Assembly (NCBI GenBank): GCA_000433035.1
Contig: FR890797.1
Coordinates: 4,609 to 68,608, forward strand
Length of the DNA stretch: 64,000 bases
Direction: 5' to 3'
Origin: Staphylococcus sp. CAG:324
GTDB taxonomy: Bacteria > Bacillota_I > Bacilli_A > ML615J-28 > CAG-313
Part shown: positions 17,940 through 27,040 of the stretch, piece by piece
Layout of the letters: each line of letters begins with the position of its first letter
Position numbering within the stretch: the stretch's first letter is position 1
Notes under the pieces: model-generated
Databases searched by the model: none
Told to the model about the DNA's origin: nothing
What the model saw: the letters and a program-made list of their open reading frames with translations, nothing else
Made by a program: the position numbers and the translations under genes

Positions 17940-19541
17940 TTATTTATTTATCAAAATAACCTCAAAAGGAATTACACCAATTTTATCCGCACTCAAATTA
18001 TTTCCATAAATAAAACTTTCTTGTGCATAACAAATTTTTGATAATTCTATATATTTATTTTCCTCTAAAGTCGTTTTAATTTCATCTATTAAACGATCAG
18101 ATTCTTCATCTGCCTTTTCTATTTTTAAAAGATTAACAATTATTTCATTGTGGTCAATGGTATACTCAAGATCAACTTCATTCCCTTCTAAATCATAAAA
18201 TTTAAGTCCATTTATTTGTTCATAGTTATCGAAAATATTAACATTTTCAAATATAAGTTTTATTCTTACCACATTACCACTTTCATCATACTCTTTCACC
18301 GTATTTTTTAAAGTTGGTGCACTATAACTATTTATACTAAATTGATAAATCCGTCTACTGAGTCTTAAATAATCCATTCCTAAAATATCTAATTCATTAA
18401 TATTATCTAAATCTATTTCATCTGGTTCTAAATATGTATCATTTATTTTATCATAAATTAAAGCCAAGTCATAAGTAGGTATAATCTCACATTTATTATA
18501 ATAATTACACGTACTACTTTGAATTTTTCTCAAAATGTTTGAGTCTTCCACCTTATTTGTACCTTCTTGAATATAAAAAATTTTATTTTCAATTAATAAT
18601 TTTGCATCTAATTCGGATAAGAAAGTATAAAGCATTTGACTGTACACATTTAAAAAATTCTTTTTTGTATAATGGTTTTCCTGATTGGCATCTTCCAAAT
18701 CTGCAAGACCTTGATTAATGATGATATTGGCATAACTCATCCCTTTTAAACTATTGAGATATTTTTCAAATAAATATGACATACCATGCTCCACTAAATC
18801 ATCAGAATCGGTATATAATCCTACACTTACCAAATAATCTTTAATTACCTTTCTAGATTCAATCATTTCTCTACTTAGCCATTGGTAAATATGAGTATCA
18901 CTGCTAGTCGCAAAAACAACGGCAATAGGATGACGATTCCAACTATTAAACGTACTTTTTATTTGATTAATCAATTGATAACCAAAATTAGATAATTCAA
19001 ATTGAGCAGGAAGCCATTCATTATTTTGATAAAACATCAAAGAATAATCAATTGAAGTATCTAGAAAAGATATCGTTTCTTGTTCTTCTGTATTCTCATC
19101 TTTTTGAGGTAGTTCAATATTTTTAAATTCATCACCAATAATCATCCAAACCTCTCCAAATCTAATATTTGTAAATGTTTCATGATATACTTCGCCAGAA
19201 TCATATATTTTTAGAGTATATGATTTCATACTAGCATCGGGAGTGGCTAAATTAAGATCCCAATTGCCATTATTATCAGTATTACAATAAACTTGATTGA
19301 CAATTAAATTTTTTGAATCATATAATGTTGCAACAATTACTACACCAGAATTAGATTTTCCCGAAATTTTCAAACTAGAAGCAGCCTGAAAAATGGCATC
19401 ATCTTTTATATACTCAACCACAGTAAACTTTTCGGTTGGTCTTTCGCCAATCGGAATTTTTACTCGATGAACACATCCACTTATAAACAAACAAATTGTA
19501 AAGATACTTATGAATAAAACAATTTGGATTCTTTTTCTCAT
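17940..19541 (-). CDS. Lipoprotein resembling sialate O-acetylesterase, active-site Ser lost
   Basis: A 533-residue predicted lipoprotein: signal helix 5-20 and lipobox ISGC with lipidated Cys23. Its layout follows sialate O-acetylesterases: a beta domain (about 45-125), FGEVWMIIGDE where active family members have FGEVW..GQS, ATSSDTHIYQWLSRE like the family's W..TPIEAW.SRE, and IIINQGLADLED like the QGESN block. The nucleophile Ser is replaced (Glu138), so hydrolysis by the usual mechanism is unlikely. A surface binding role is inferred. It has its own promoter (19561-19589) and GAAGGAG site. Confidence 0.7.
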   Translation of the reverse strand: MRKRIQIVLFISIFTICLFISGCVHRVKIPIGERPTEKFTVVEYIKDDAIFQAASSLKISGKSNSGVVIVATLYDSKNLIVNQVYCNTDNNGNWDLNLATPDASMKSYTLKIYDSGEVYHETFTNIRFGEVWMIIGDEFKNIELPQKDENTEEQETISFLDTSIDYSLMFYQNNEWLPAQFELSNFGYQLINQIKSTFNSWNRHPIAVVFATSSDTHIYQWLSREMIESRKVIKDYLVSVGLYTDSDDLVEHGMSYLFEKYLNSLKGMSYANIIINQGLADLEDANQENHYTKKNFLNVYSQMLYTFLSELDAKLLIENKIFYIQEGTNKVEDSNILRKIQSSTCNYYNKCEIIPTYDLALIYDKINDTYLEPDEIDLDNINELDILGMDYLRLSRRIYQFSINSYSAPTLKNTVKEYDESGNVVRIKLIFENVNIFDNYEQINGLKFYDLEGNEVDLEYTIDHNEIIVNLLKIEKADEESDRLIDEIKTTLEENKYIELSKICYAQESFIYGNNLSADKIGVIPFEVILINK

Positions 19542-19560
19542 TTTATCACTCCTTCATAAT

Positions 19561-19589
19561 ATTATACCACAATTGCTCAATTAAGGCAA
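19561..19589 (-). promoter_or_regulatory. Promoter of the esterase-like lipoprotein and nusB run
   Basis: TTGCCT and TATAAT with 17-base spacing and a TGG extension before the -10, about 20 bases from the lipoprotein start. Confidence 0.65.
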
Positions 19590-19610
19590 TTAAATTATTT
19601 TTACTTAACT

Positions 19611-19651
19611 AAAAAATGTATAGCATATGAAAGTTGTGCTATACATTTTTT
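19611..19651 (-). terminator. Terminator overlapping the end of the small acidic protein gene
   Basis: A 15-bp stem (19611-19625 with 19637-19651, core TGTATAGCA/TGCTATACA) with T-run on the minus strand. The stop codon of the 50-residue protein lies in the arm. Confidence 0.8.
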
Positions 19652-19791
19652 TCATTATCATCATTTGGATCAAATTCATCCGCATCGGATAATTCATCAT
19701 CTAAATTCGTCCGATACATCTCTGGATGACGATAGAAGTATTCATCATGTTCAATCACAGAGTGAACTGGTTTTGTAATCTTTTTATTCAT
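19639..19791 (-). CDS. Small acidic protein of 50 residues, function unknown
   Basis: A short frame with an AGGAAG ribosome site 7 bases before the ATG and a terminator at its stop, which supports real expression. The product starts MNKKITKPVHSVIEHDEYFY and ends in a very acidic tail (LDDELSDADEFDPNDDNE). No cysteine or membrane segment. It follows trmL. I do not recognise the family. Confidence 0.65.
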   Translation of the reverse strand: MNKKITKPVHSVIEHDEYFYRHPEMYRTNLDDELSDADEFDPNDDNEKNV

Positions 19792-19837
19792 CTTATCACT
19801 TCCTATTATAGTTTGTGTAAAGAATTTATCATTATGC

Positions 19838-20356
19838 TTACTTTAAAAGCCAATCTTTACCTTTTAAAGTTTCTGGTTCAAATTGTGATAAATCATTATA
19901 ATTTTGTTGTCTTAATGCTTCAAAAATTGCGATTGCCGCCACATTGCTGATATTCAGCGATCTAATTTTATCATTAATTGGTAATCTTATACAACTATCT
20001 AAATGTTGTTTTAAGATTTCTTTTGGAATACCTGTTGATTCCTTACCAATAATAAAATAATACTTTTCATTTGGATTATCCAATTTTAATTCATGTGGAG
20101 TATGTAGACCATACCTAGTAAAAAAATACATTTTTCCATTATTTTGGCTAATAAACTCTTCCCAATTTTCATATACTTTAAAATGAACATTGGGCAAATA
20201 ATTAACAGCTGCTCTTTTTAAACTAGCATCATCAATTTTAAATCCCAGTGGCTTAATCAAATGTAAATAAGTATCTGTACCTGCACAAGTTCTCATAATA
20301 TTACCAGTATTTTGTGGTATTTCTGGTTCAAATAATACTATATTGTTTTTAGACAT
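19838..20356 (-). CDS. trmL: tRNA (cytidine/uridine-34 2'-O)-methyltransferase TrmL
   Basis: SPOUT methyltransferase that modifies the wobble ribose of tRNA-Leu species. The 172-residue protein has LFEPEIPQNTGNIMRTCAG at the N-terminus, FIIGKESTGIPKEIL in the knot, and LNISNVAAIAIFEALRQ at the C-terminus, all diagnostic. It follows the MATE exporter by 20 bases. Confidence 0.94.
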   Translation of the reverse strand: MSKNNIVLFEPEIPQNTGNIMRTCAGTDTYLHLIKPLGFKIDDASLKRAAVNYLPNVHFKVYENWEEFISQNNGKMYFFTRYGLHTPHELKLDNPNEKYYFIIGKESTGIPKEILKQHLDSCIRLPINDKIRSLNISNVAAIAIFEALRQQNYNDLSQFEPETLKGKDWLLK

Positions 20357-20375
20357 ATTTTCTTCCTTTGCATTT

Positions 20376-21791
20376 TTATTCGTTAAATTTTTGAATTATT
20401 TTTTTATTCATTTTAGAAATTCTAGGTTTAAAATCTATAAATTTATATAAAAAAGTACCAAGAATAGCAGCACCAAAATTGCTAATAACCATCGCATACC
20501 ATACACTTGGTGGTCCTATTTTAATAATATTCATTAAAAACCAGATAAATGGTAATCGTAACACCCAAAGCCTCATTGTTGCTAATAATAAACTTAACCC
20601 TGTTCTACCTGCTCCTTGAAAACATCCTGTCCATATTTGAAAAATTCCCATCAATGGCAAAACTAACAACAAAAAATATAAATAATACACACACATATTA
20701 AAAGCTTGGGGATTATCCACTTCATTTATAAAAATACTTACAAGTGGTCTTCGTAAAAATAGTAAAATGCATGCTCCAATTACGGTTATCATGATTGTAA
20801 TCAACATTGAAAACCACAAGCTTTTCTTGGCTCTTGAAATCTGATTAGCACCAATATTTTGACCGATAAAGGTTGCAAGAACAGTTCCTACTGACATTGC
20901 GGGAAAAAGCAATAAAGAGTTAATCCGATTACCAACACCTATAGCATTAATAACATAACCATCAAAGGCCATCACTAAACTATTGATAAGCAAAAAACCA
21001 AGTGAAGTAAACGCTTGAGAAATAGCTGCTGGCATGCCCACTATAAATAATGTTTTAATATATTTAAGATGAAATTGAAGATCCTTCCATTCTAAATTTA
21101 GCGTATTCTTCTTTTTCTTAACCATTAATATGAAACAAATAGGAATAACAATCATATTGGCAATCACAGTAGCTAAGGCTGCACCTCTAATATCCATCCC
21201 AAATACATTGATAAACATCCATGTTAAAATAATATTTAATAATATCGATATGGCATTTAAAATAACTGGTGTGATTGTATCGCCAGTTGACTGACGACTA
21301 GCTTGAAACGCATAAATAACAAACAGACCAACTTGTTCAAAAGACCGATATTGCACATAATAAACCGAATATTTATACAGATTGCTACTTGTGTCAGCAC
21401 CCATCCATTGTAAAATAAGTGGTGCCATTAAAAATAATAACAAGTTAAAAATAATTCCGATAAGAACAGATAATATAAGCAATTGTCCGCTTACTTTTTT
21501 TGCTTTTTCTGTCTGATTTGCACCAAGGTATTGACTCATGATAGCTGTCCCTGCAATCATAAGTCCTAACGCTAAAGCTTGACATATTTGCATAATGGGT
21601 CCTGTAACTGTAATAGCAGAAACTTGAGCTTCAACTATTTCTACCTTATCATTAATATTGCTTATAAAATACATATCGACTATATCATGCAAGGATTTCA
21701 AAATATTACTAATCATAATTGGTAAAGAAAGTAAGAGAATACTTCTTATTATCCGATTATCTTTTAAAATTAAAAAACTTTTATCTTTCAT
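20376..21791 (-). CDS. MATE family multidrug exporter
   Basis: A 471-residue polytopic protein with about twelve membrane helices in two similar halves, of the MATE cation/drug antiporter family. Family marks include LPIMISNILKSLHDIVDMYF at the start of helix 1 and GQNIGANQISRAKKS in the middle. The substrate cannot be inferred. A TGG-extended -10 (TATAAT, complement of 21823-21828) lies upstream, and the gene diverges from rarA. Confidence 0.9.
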   Translation of the reverse strand: MKDKSFLILKDNRIIRSILLLSLPIMISNILKSLHDIVDMYFISNINDKVEIVEAQVSAITVTGPIMQICQALALGLMIAGTAIMSQYLGANQTEKAKKVSGQLLILSVLIGIIFNLLLFLMAPLILQWMGADTSSNLYKYSVYYVQYRSFEQVGLFVIYAFQASRQSTGDTITPVILNAISILLNIILTWMFINVFGMDIRGAALATVIANMIVIPICFILMVKKKKNTLNLEWKDLQFHLKYIKTLFIVGMPAAISQAFTSLGFLLINSLVMAFDGYVINAIGVGNRINSLLLFPAMSVGTVLATFIGQNIGANQISRAKKSLWFSMLITIMITVIGACILLFLRRPLVSIFINEVDNPQAFNMCVYYLYFLLLVLPLMGIFQIWTGCFQGAGRTGLSLLLATMRLWVLRLPFIWFLMNIIKIGPPSVWYAMVISNFGAAILGTFLYKFIDFKPRISKMNKKIIQKFNE

Positions 21792-21921
21792 AATCTATCC
21801 TATCCAATTTTGTTTCTTTATTATTATACCATTTTTTTAAACTTTAATAAAGTAATTTATTTTCTTTTTTTATGTATTTTTTTCTTTAATATGATAAAAT
21901 ATTTAAAAAGGAGGTTTATAA

Positions 21922-23187
21922 ATGAAACCACTTGCATATTTAATGCGACCCCATCATTTTGATGACATTGTAGGTCAAGATCATTTAGTTGGTGAAAAGG
22001 GAATTATTAGAAAAATGATTCTTACAAATCATTTATTTTCTTTCATTTTATATGGCAATCCTGGTTGTGGAAAAACTACTATAGCACTTGCTACTTGTGA
22101 AATGTCTAATATTAAATCCTTCAAATTCAATGCCTCTACTGATAACAAAGATATCTTAAAACAAATTATGAATGAAGCTAGATTTTTGGATAAGGCAATT
22201 ATCATCGTTGATGAAATACATCGTATGAAAAAAGACATTCAAGATTATTTGTTACCCTTTGTTGAAGATGGTACAATTCTTTTAATTGGATTAACAACAG
22301 TTAGTCCCTATCATTCTGTCAATCCCGCAATTAGAAGCCGATGCCATATTTATAAGCTGAATGATTTAACCTATGAGGACTTGTTGAAAGTAGTAAAAAG
22401 AGCTGAAACTTACCTTGATCACCCTTTAAAAATTGATGAGGAGGCTTATCATTATATAATTAATACTGCTAATTTTGAAATACGAACGCTTATCAACAAT
22501 TTTGAAACAATTGCCTTCACTTCTAATCAAAATCATATTACTTTAGAACTTGCCAAAAGTTATATTCAAAGGCCAAATATTTCTATTGATGCAAATGGTG
22601 ATAGTTATTTTGATACGCTAAGTGGCTTGCAAAAATCTATTCGTGGTAGTGATGTCGATGCTTCCCTACATTATTTGGCTAAATTAATCCTAGCTGATGA
22701 TCTCACTAGTCTAGCTAGACGACTTCTTGCAATTGCTTATGAGGATATAGGTCTTGCCAATCCGACAATAGGGCCAAGAGTAAAGGCGGCTGTTGATGCC
22801 GCAAGAGAATTAGGAAATCCAGAGGCTATGCTGCCTTTAAGCGTTATTGTGATTGAAATGGCTCTGTCACCTAAATCAAACTCCGCTTACCTTGCTATTC
22901 ATAGTGCTCTAGACGATATTCATAATGGAAAAAGCGGAACGTTACCGATTCATTTAAAAAATAATTATTCTTTTGATCCGACCCAAAACGCTTATCTTTA
23001 TCCACATGATTACCCTAATGCTTGGGTTTATCAACAATATTTGCCAGATGCTATCCAAGATCGAAAATATTATCATCCTAAAAATAGTTCAAAAATGGAA
23101 ATTGGCTTAAAAGAGCGCTACGAATTAATTGAAAAATATAAAGAAATAGCAATCAATGAAATAAAAAATAAGCAAAAAAAACCATAA
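21922..23187 (+). CDS. rarA: Replication-associated recombination ATPase RarA (MgsA)
   Basis: AAA+ clamp-loader-like ATPase acting at stalled forks. RPHHFDDIVGQDHLVG opens the protein, Walker A GNPGCGKTT is at 45-53, Walker B IIVDEIHRM near 93, sensor region NPAIRSRC, and the C-terminal tetramerisation domain from about 240. 421 residues is normal. AAGGAGG precedes the ATG, with an extended -10 (TGATAAAAT) at 21892-21900. Free-standing and ended by a hairpin. Confidence 0.95.
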   Translation: MKPLAYLMRPHHFDDIVGQDHLVGEKGIIRKMILTNHLFSFILYGNPGCGKTTIALATCEMSNIKSFKFNASTDNKDILKQIMNEARFLDKAIIIVDEIHRMKKDIQDYLLPFVEDGTILLIGLTTVSPYHSVNPAIRSRCHIYKLNDLTYEDLLKVVKRAETYLDHPLKIDEEAYHYIINTANFEIRTLINNFETIAFTSNQNHITLELAKSYIQRPNISIDANGDSYFDTLSGLQKSIRGSDVDASLHYLAKLILADDLTSLARRLLAIAYEDIGLANPTIGPRVKAAVDAARELGNPEAMLPLSVIVIEMALSPKSNSAYLAIHSALDDIHNGKSGTLPIHLKNNYSFDPTQNAYLYPHDYPNAWVYQQYLPDAIQDRKYYHPKNSSKMEIGLKERYELIEKYKEIAINEIKNKQKKP

Positions 23188-23213
23188 TTTATAAATGAAT
23201 TATGGTTTTTTTT
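23174..23213. terminator. Bidirectional terminator between rarA and the FtsK-like gene
   Basis: A 16-bp stem (23174-23189 with 23198-23213, core ACCATAATT/AATTATGGT) with an 8-nt loop and A/T runs on both sides, lying between two convergent genes. Confidence 0.9.
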
Positions 23214-23214
23214 C

Positions 23215-24852
23215 TTACTTTTTTAAACTTTCAATTTCATTATCTGTCATTTGTAACAGAGTCATTCGTAAAATGATACTTTTGTATAATAAATAGCCCT
23301 CAACCTCATTATTTAACAAATCAAATCTTTGATAACCTAAATATTTTTTAGAATACTCATTTTCTTTTTCCAAAAAAATTTTGTACTGAAAAAGATTCAA
23401 TAGATTAGTATATTTTACACTTTCATCTGATGTATGAAAAATATAAAAATATCCATAAGTGGTTGTAACCTCTAACATATACATTAATTTTTCAAATAAT
23501 TTATTATCATTTAAAATTTTATCTATTCCCGCAATCATAACAAGTTCATAATTTTCTTTTTTAGAACTTTTTCGATTATATTCATCAATATTAGATACCT
23601 TTAACTCATTAAATTTTGTAATTCTTTCATTGATTCTTATCAAAATATGATCTAATTCATCAATATTATTACTTGTTGCTAGTGTGCTATTGCCAAGTAA
23701 ATCGATATAGTAATATTGAATATTGGATTTATAGTGCATTAATGATACAATAATTGTATCAAAATACGTCTGTAGTCTTTTTTTATTGATAGAAAAAATC
23801 AATAACCTTGTATTTTCACCTTCTAATTTAATGAATTCATTCCTATCATCCATTCCAAAAATAATCTCATTATTTTCAAGTTTTTCCAATTCATAAATTC
23901 TAAGGGGAGTCGGTGCCAAATTATTGATTTCAACCAACAATTCTTGAGAATTTTCATCTTGTTTTAATTGAAAATTATGAATATAATTTTTTAGATTTCG
24001 ACCAAAAGCCTCATAACTAAAATGATAATGAGAACTAATAAAATAGACCGTAATATTACGACAGATAATATAGGTAATATCATTATAAAAAACATTCATA
24101 CTATTTAAAACTTTTTTTATAGTTTCAACATTTCTTTTTGCAAATTCATATTCTCTATTATAATATTCTGTGTTATTTATTTTACTAATTTTAAATTTCA
24201 CTTTACTTTTTGTATATGATAAATCATATTCATCAATTTTATTTCTTAATTTTTTGCCTGTCTTGTTAAGAAGTGCATACACTCTTTTGAAAAAGGCAAT
24301 CATCATTTTAATAAAATCCTTAATTGTTTTTTTACAAATAAAAACAATACCTAAAAAAAACAATAAAATACTAATTAAAATAACTCCTACTTCTGAAAGT
24401 AAATAATAACATAGGTAAAATAAACTTGCCCCTATAATTCCTCCACCTACAATTGATTCAGCATTTTCAGTTTTAAAACTATTAAAATATAACTGGATAG
24501 TTGTTACTAAACTATTGCCTTCATAATTTTTTACATATCGATGCATACTGAAATGTGATAATAATATTAATGATAAAATAGAAATAAAAATTCCTAAATA
24601 TCTAATATTATTAATTTTCAGTCTTCTATGTACTATTATACATCTTATCGCATAAAATATCATTAATAAAAAAATTAAAAAATACCAATCACCAAATAAA
24701 ACTTTAACAGTTAGCATTAAATATTTACCAATTAACCCCATTTTTGCGATTGCTAACATAGATAGTATTAATAAAATAATTCCTAATATTTCATAATGAA
24801 AAAGTCGTTCATTTTCTTTAGTTCCGACATTTTGTGTTTTTTCTTTTGCCAT
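23215..24852 (-). CDS. FtsK/SpoIIIE-like membrane protein lacking the ATPase P-loop
   Basis: A 545-residue protein laid out like FtsK/SpoIIIE: four or five N-terminal membrane helices (20-40, 50-75, 84-102, 135-172), a charged linker, then a domain whose blocks line up with the FtsK motor. ITYIICRNITVYFI matches the alpha-domain; NLAPTPLRIYE lies where family members have IPN; IQYYYIDLLGN matches the IDPK strand; YELVMIAGIDKIL matches the IDELADL Walker B. The P-loop place reads LLIFSINKKRL with no GxxGxGKS, and the gamma domain is absent. An ATPase-dead FtsK relative, convergent with rarA. Confidence is for homology, not function. Confidence 0.65.
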   Translation of the reverse strand: MAKEKTQNVGTKENERLFHYEILGIILLILSMLAIAKMGLIGKYLMLTVKVLFGDWYFLIFLLMIFYAIRCIIVHRRLKINNIRYLGIFISILSLILLSHFSMHRYVKNYEGNSLVTTIQLYFNSFKTENAESIVGGGIIGASLFYLCYYLLSEVGVILISILLFFLGIVFICKKTIKDFIKMMIAFFKRVYALLNKTGKKLRNKIDEYDLSYTKSKVKFKISKINNTEYYNREYEFAKRNVETIKKVLNSMNVFYNDITYIICRNITVYFISSHYHFSYEAFGRNLKNYIHNFQLKQDENSQELLVEINNLAPTPLRIYELEKLENNEIIFGMDDRNEFIKLEGENTRLLIFSINKKRLQTYFDTIIVSLMHYKSNIQYYYIDLLGNSTLATSNNIDELDHILIRINERITKFNELKVSNIDEYNRKSSKKENYELVMIAGIDKILNDNKLFEKLMYMLEVTTTYGYFYIFHTSDESVKYTNLLNLFQYKIFLEKENEYSKKYLGYQRFDLLNNEVEGYLLYKSIILRMTLLQMTDNEIESLKK

Positions 24853-24908
24853 ATTTTCACCCTCTATAATATTTAACCATATATTTTACGACTTTTTTGT
24901 AGAAAAAG

Positions 24909-24939
24909 AAAAACACTCTAGCATTTCTAGAGTGTTTTT
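24909..24939 (-). terminator. Terminator after rpmG
   Basis: A 13-bp stem (24909-24921 with 24927-24939, core ACACTCTAG/CTAGAGTGT) with a 5-nt loop and T-run, directly after the rpmG stop on the minus strand. Confidence 0.88.
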
Positions 24940-24940
24940 A

Positions 24941-25096
24941 CTACTTTTTAGTTTTTTCTTTGTGTATGGTTGCTTTTTTGCAACGTGGACAATATTTTTT
25001 TTGTTCTAAACGATCTGGAGTATTACGTTTATTTTTTTCCGTTAAATAGTTTTCTTCGCCACATTCAGTACACTTTAAAATAAAATTAATACGCAT
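24941..25096 (-). CDS. rpmG: 50S ribosomal protein L33
   Basis: A 51-residue protein beginning [17 protein letters not shown], with two CxxC pairs (CTEC and CPRC) that mark the zinc-binding form of L33. Basic throughout and ending in lysines. GGGAGGAATTC lies ahead of the ATG, and a strong terminator follows. Bacillota often carry a zinc and a non-zinc L33 controlled by Zur. No Zur-like site was seen here. Confidence 0.95.
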   Translation of the reverse strand: MRINFILKCTECGEENYLTEKNKRNTPDRLEQKKYCPRCKKATIHKEKTKK

Positions 25097-25225
25097 TTCT
25101 GAATTCCTCCCGATAAATCATATTAATTATATAATAAAATGATTTATTTATCAAGAGATTAGAACTAAAAATTTAAACTAATTTTGTCTAATATTTAATA
25201 ATATTTGTCATAAACAAATTTTTAT

Positions 25226-26386
25226 TTATTTTGCAAGTATAAAGATCTTCATAATGTCATCATAATTTAATTCTTTTACTCCAATAATAGATTTCGTCTT
25301 ATTTGCAGTAGCAATATTTGCTAGGTTTGCAAAAGCATCGCTAAAGATTTTTTCTTCACTCAATCTAATTGGCATTTTTAATTCACTAAATAATTGTTCA
25401 AACGCATCAATGGTTTGATCCACAACAGTATTACTCTTTATTGCAAAAACATTATGTCCTAGTTTTTTCCATTTATCTATAAAAATTTCTTTGGTATATC
25501 TAGCCCAAGCTAGAAAAAGGATGGATAAACCTGCTCCATGTGCTACCCGATCATATGTTCCACTGATAATATGTTCAAGTTTATGAACAGTAAAATATAA
25601 CTTAGAACCAAGACCCGTTAAACCATTATGAGAAAAACTGCTAGCAATCATCAATGAGGCTCTTGCATTGTAATCATATGGATCTTTCAACACTCTTTTC
25701 CCTGCTATGATAACCGATTTAATTAGACCAAGCGCTATTTCATCTGTAAAAATTAAGTCATCGACATCTGAAAAATATCTTTCTAAAGTATGCATCAAAA
25801 TATCCACAATTCCACAAGCAGTTTGAAAAGGTGAAACGCTAAATGTCAATGTGGGATTCATAATAACAAATTTTGGTCTAATCAAATCACTATTGAAACC
25901 ATTTTTTACATGAATTTCAGGATTAGTAATAACACAAGAATTACTCAATTCACTCCCTGCTGCACTAATCGTAAGAATCACACCTACAGGTAAAGCTGTT
26001 TGTGGCATTTTTTCATGAGCATTAAAACACCAAGGATCATCAGTAGTTAAGACTCCACAAGCAATTGCCTTACTTGAATCAATCACAGAACCACCTCCTA
26101 CTGCTAAAACCAATTCCACTTTTTCTCTTTTAGCAATTTCTACCCCTTTTCTAACCAAATCAATTTTAGGATTTGGTTCAACGCCACCTAATTCTATATA
26201 GGATATGTTATTATCCTGAAGAGATTTTACAACTTTATCATATAACCCAATTTTAAAAATAGATCTTTGCCCATAATGAAGTAAAATTTTTTGATACCCT
26301 TCTTTTTTTAAAATTTCTCCTATTCTATTTTCTTCATCTTTACCAAAAATAATTTTAGTTGGTGATATAAATTCAAAATTATTCAT
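25226..26386 (-). CDS. Iron-containing alcohol dehydrogenase (butanol dehydrogenase type)
   Basis: NAD(P)H-dependent reduction of aldehydes to alcohols, probably a fermentative electron sink. The 386 residues start NNFEFISPTKIIFGKDEENRIG as in YqhD/BdhA enzymes. The nucleotide motif GGGSVIDSSKAIACG is near 97-111. Metal ligands are expected in DILMHTLERYF and RVAHGAGLSI. The gene overlaps the 3' end of the FNT channel gene by 8 bases, so both are probably used together in fermentation. Confidence 0.92.
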   Translation of the reverse strand: MNNFEFISPTKIIFGKDEENRIGEILKKEGYQKILLHYGQRSIFKIGLYDKVVKSLQDNNISYIELGGVEPNPKIDLVRKGVEIAKREKVELVLAVGGGSVIDSSKAIACGVLTTDDPWCFNAHEKMPQTALPVGVILTISAAGSELSNSCVITNPEIHVKNGFNSDLIRPKFVIMNPTLTFSVSPFQTACGIVDILMHTLERYFSDVDDLIFTDEIALGLIKSVIIAGKRVLKDPYDYNARASLMIASSFSHNGLTGLGSKLYFTVHKLEHIISGTYDRVAHGAGLSILFLAWARYTKEIFIDKWKKLGHNVFAIKSNTVVDQTIDAFEQLFSELKMPIRLSEEKIFSDAFANLANIATANKTKSIIGVKELNYDDIMKIFILAK

Positions 26387-27029
26387 ACAAAACCCTCCTA
26401 ATTAGAGGAACAAATAAACCGCCAATACTATTGCCGATAATAATAAATAGGATGGCTATTAAACTTTTTCCTGTGTAAACACCGGCAAGTGCAAAATAAA
26501 ACATATCTGCTACACAATGTTCAAAACCACAAATTATAAAACCTGCCACACATAACATAAGTATAATATATTTACCAATTTTATTGTTTACTTTAGCAAA
26601 TCCTTCTACCGCAAAATATATGAACATTCCACAAAAAATTCCTAAAATTATTAATTTCCACCATGCATAATCTAATTTTATATCAACCATTGTTTTTACA
26701 ATATTAAAACTACCCAAAGTTTTATTCAAAACAAAACCAATAAAAATTGCTCCTACATAGTTGCCAACTAAACCGAGAACCAATTGAATGCCATATTGTA
26801 TGCCCTCTTTAGCAATCATTTTATCAACAAGATAACATATTTTTCCAGTATATAGGAAAAAACCAAAATTACAAATTAAGATTAAACCAATTGAAAATAA
26901 AAAAGCTGGTACAATTATTAATTCTGTACTTTCCCTTGCCTTAATATACAAAAAACCACCTATGGCAATACAAATACCTGCTAAGATTCCTTTTAAAAAA
27001 ATTGATACATAAATTTTTACTTTCTCCAT
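26379..27029 (-). CDS. Formate/nitrite transporter family channel
   Basis: A 216-residue protein with six predicted membrane helices of the FNT family, pentameric channels for small monocarboxylates. GILAGICIAIGGFLY near the N-terminus and FEHCVADMFYFALA near residue 168 are family motifs. It is shorter than usual (about 250-280) at both ends. Overlap with the downstream alcohol dehydrogenase suggests a fermentation unit, for example formate export. The substrate is not established by sequence. Confidence 0.85.
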   Translation of the reverse strand: MEKVKIYVSIFLKGILAGICIAIGGFLYIKARESTELIIVPAFLFSIGLILICNFGFFLYTGKICYLVDKMIAKEGIQYGIQLVLGLVGNYVGAIFIGFVLNKTLGSFNIVKTMVDIKLDYAWWKLIILGIFCGMFIYFAVEGFAKVNNKIGKYIILMLCVAGFIICGFEHCVADMFYFALAGVYTGKSLIAILFIIIGNSIGGLFVPLIRRVLYE

Positions 27030-27040
27030 CGTCTATCCCT

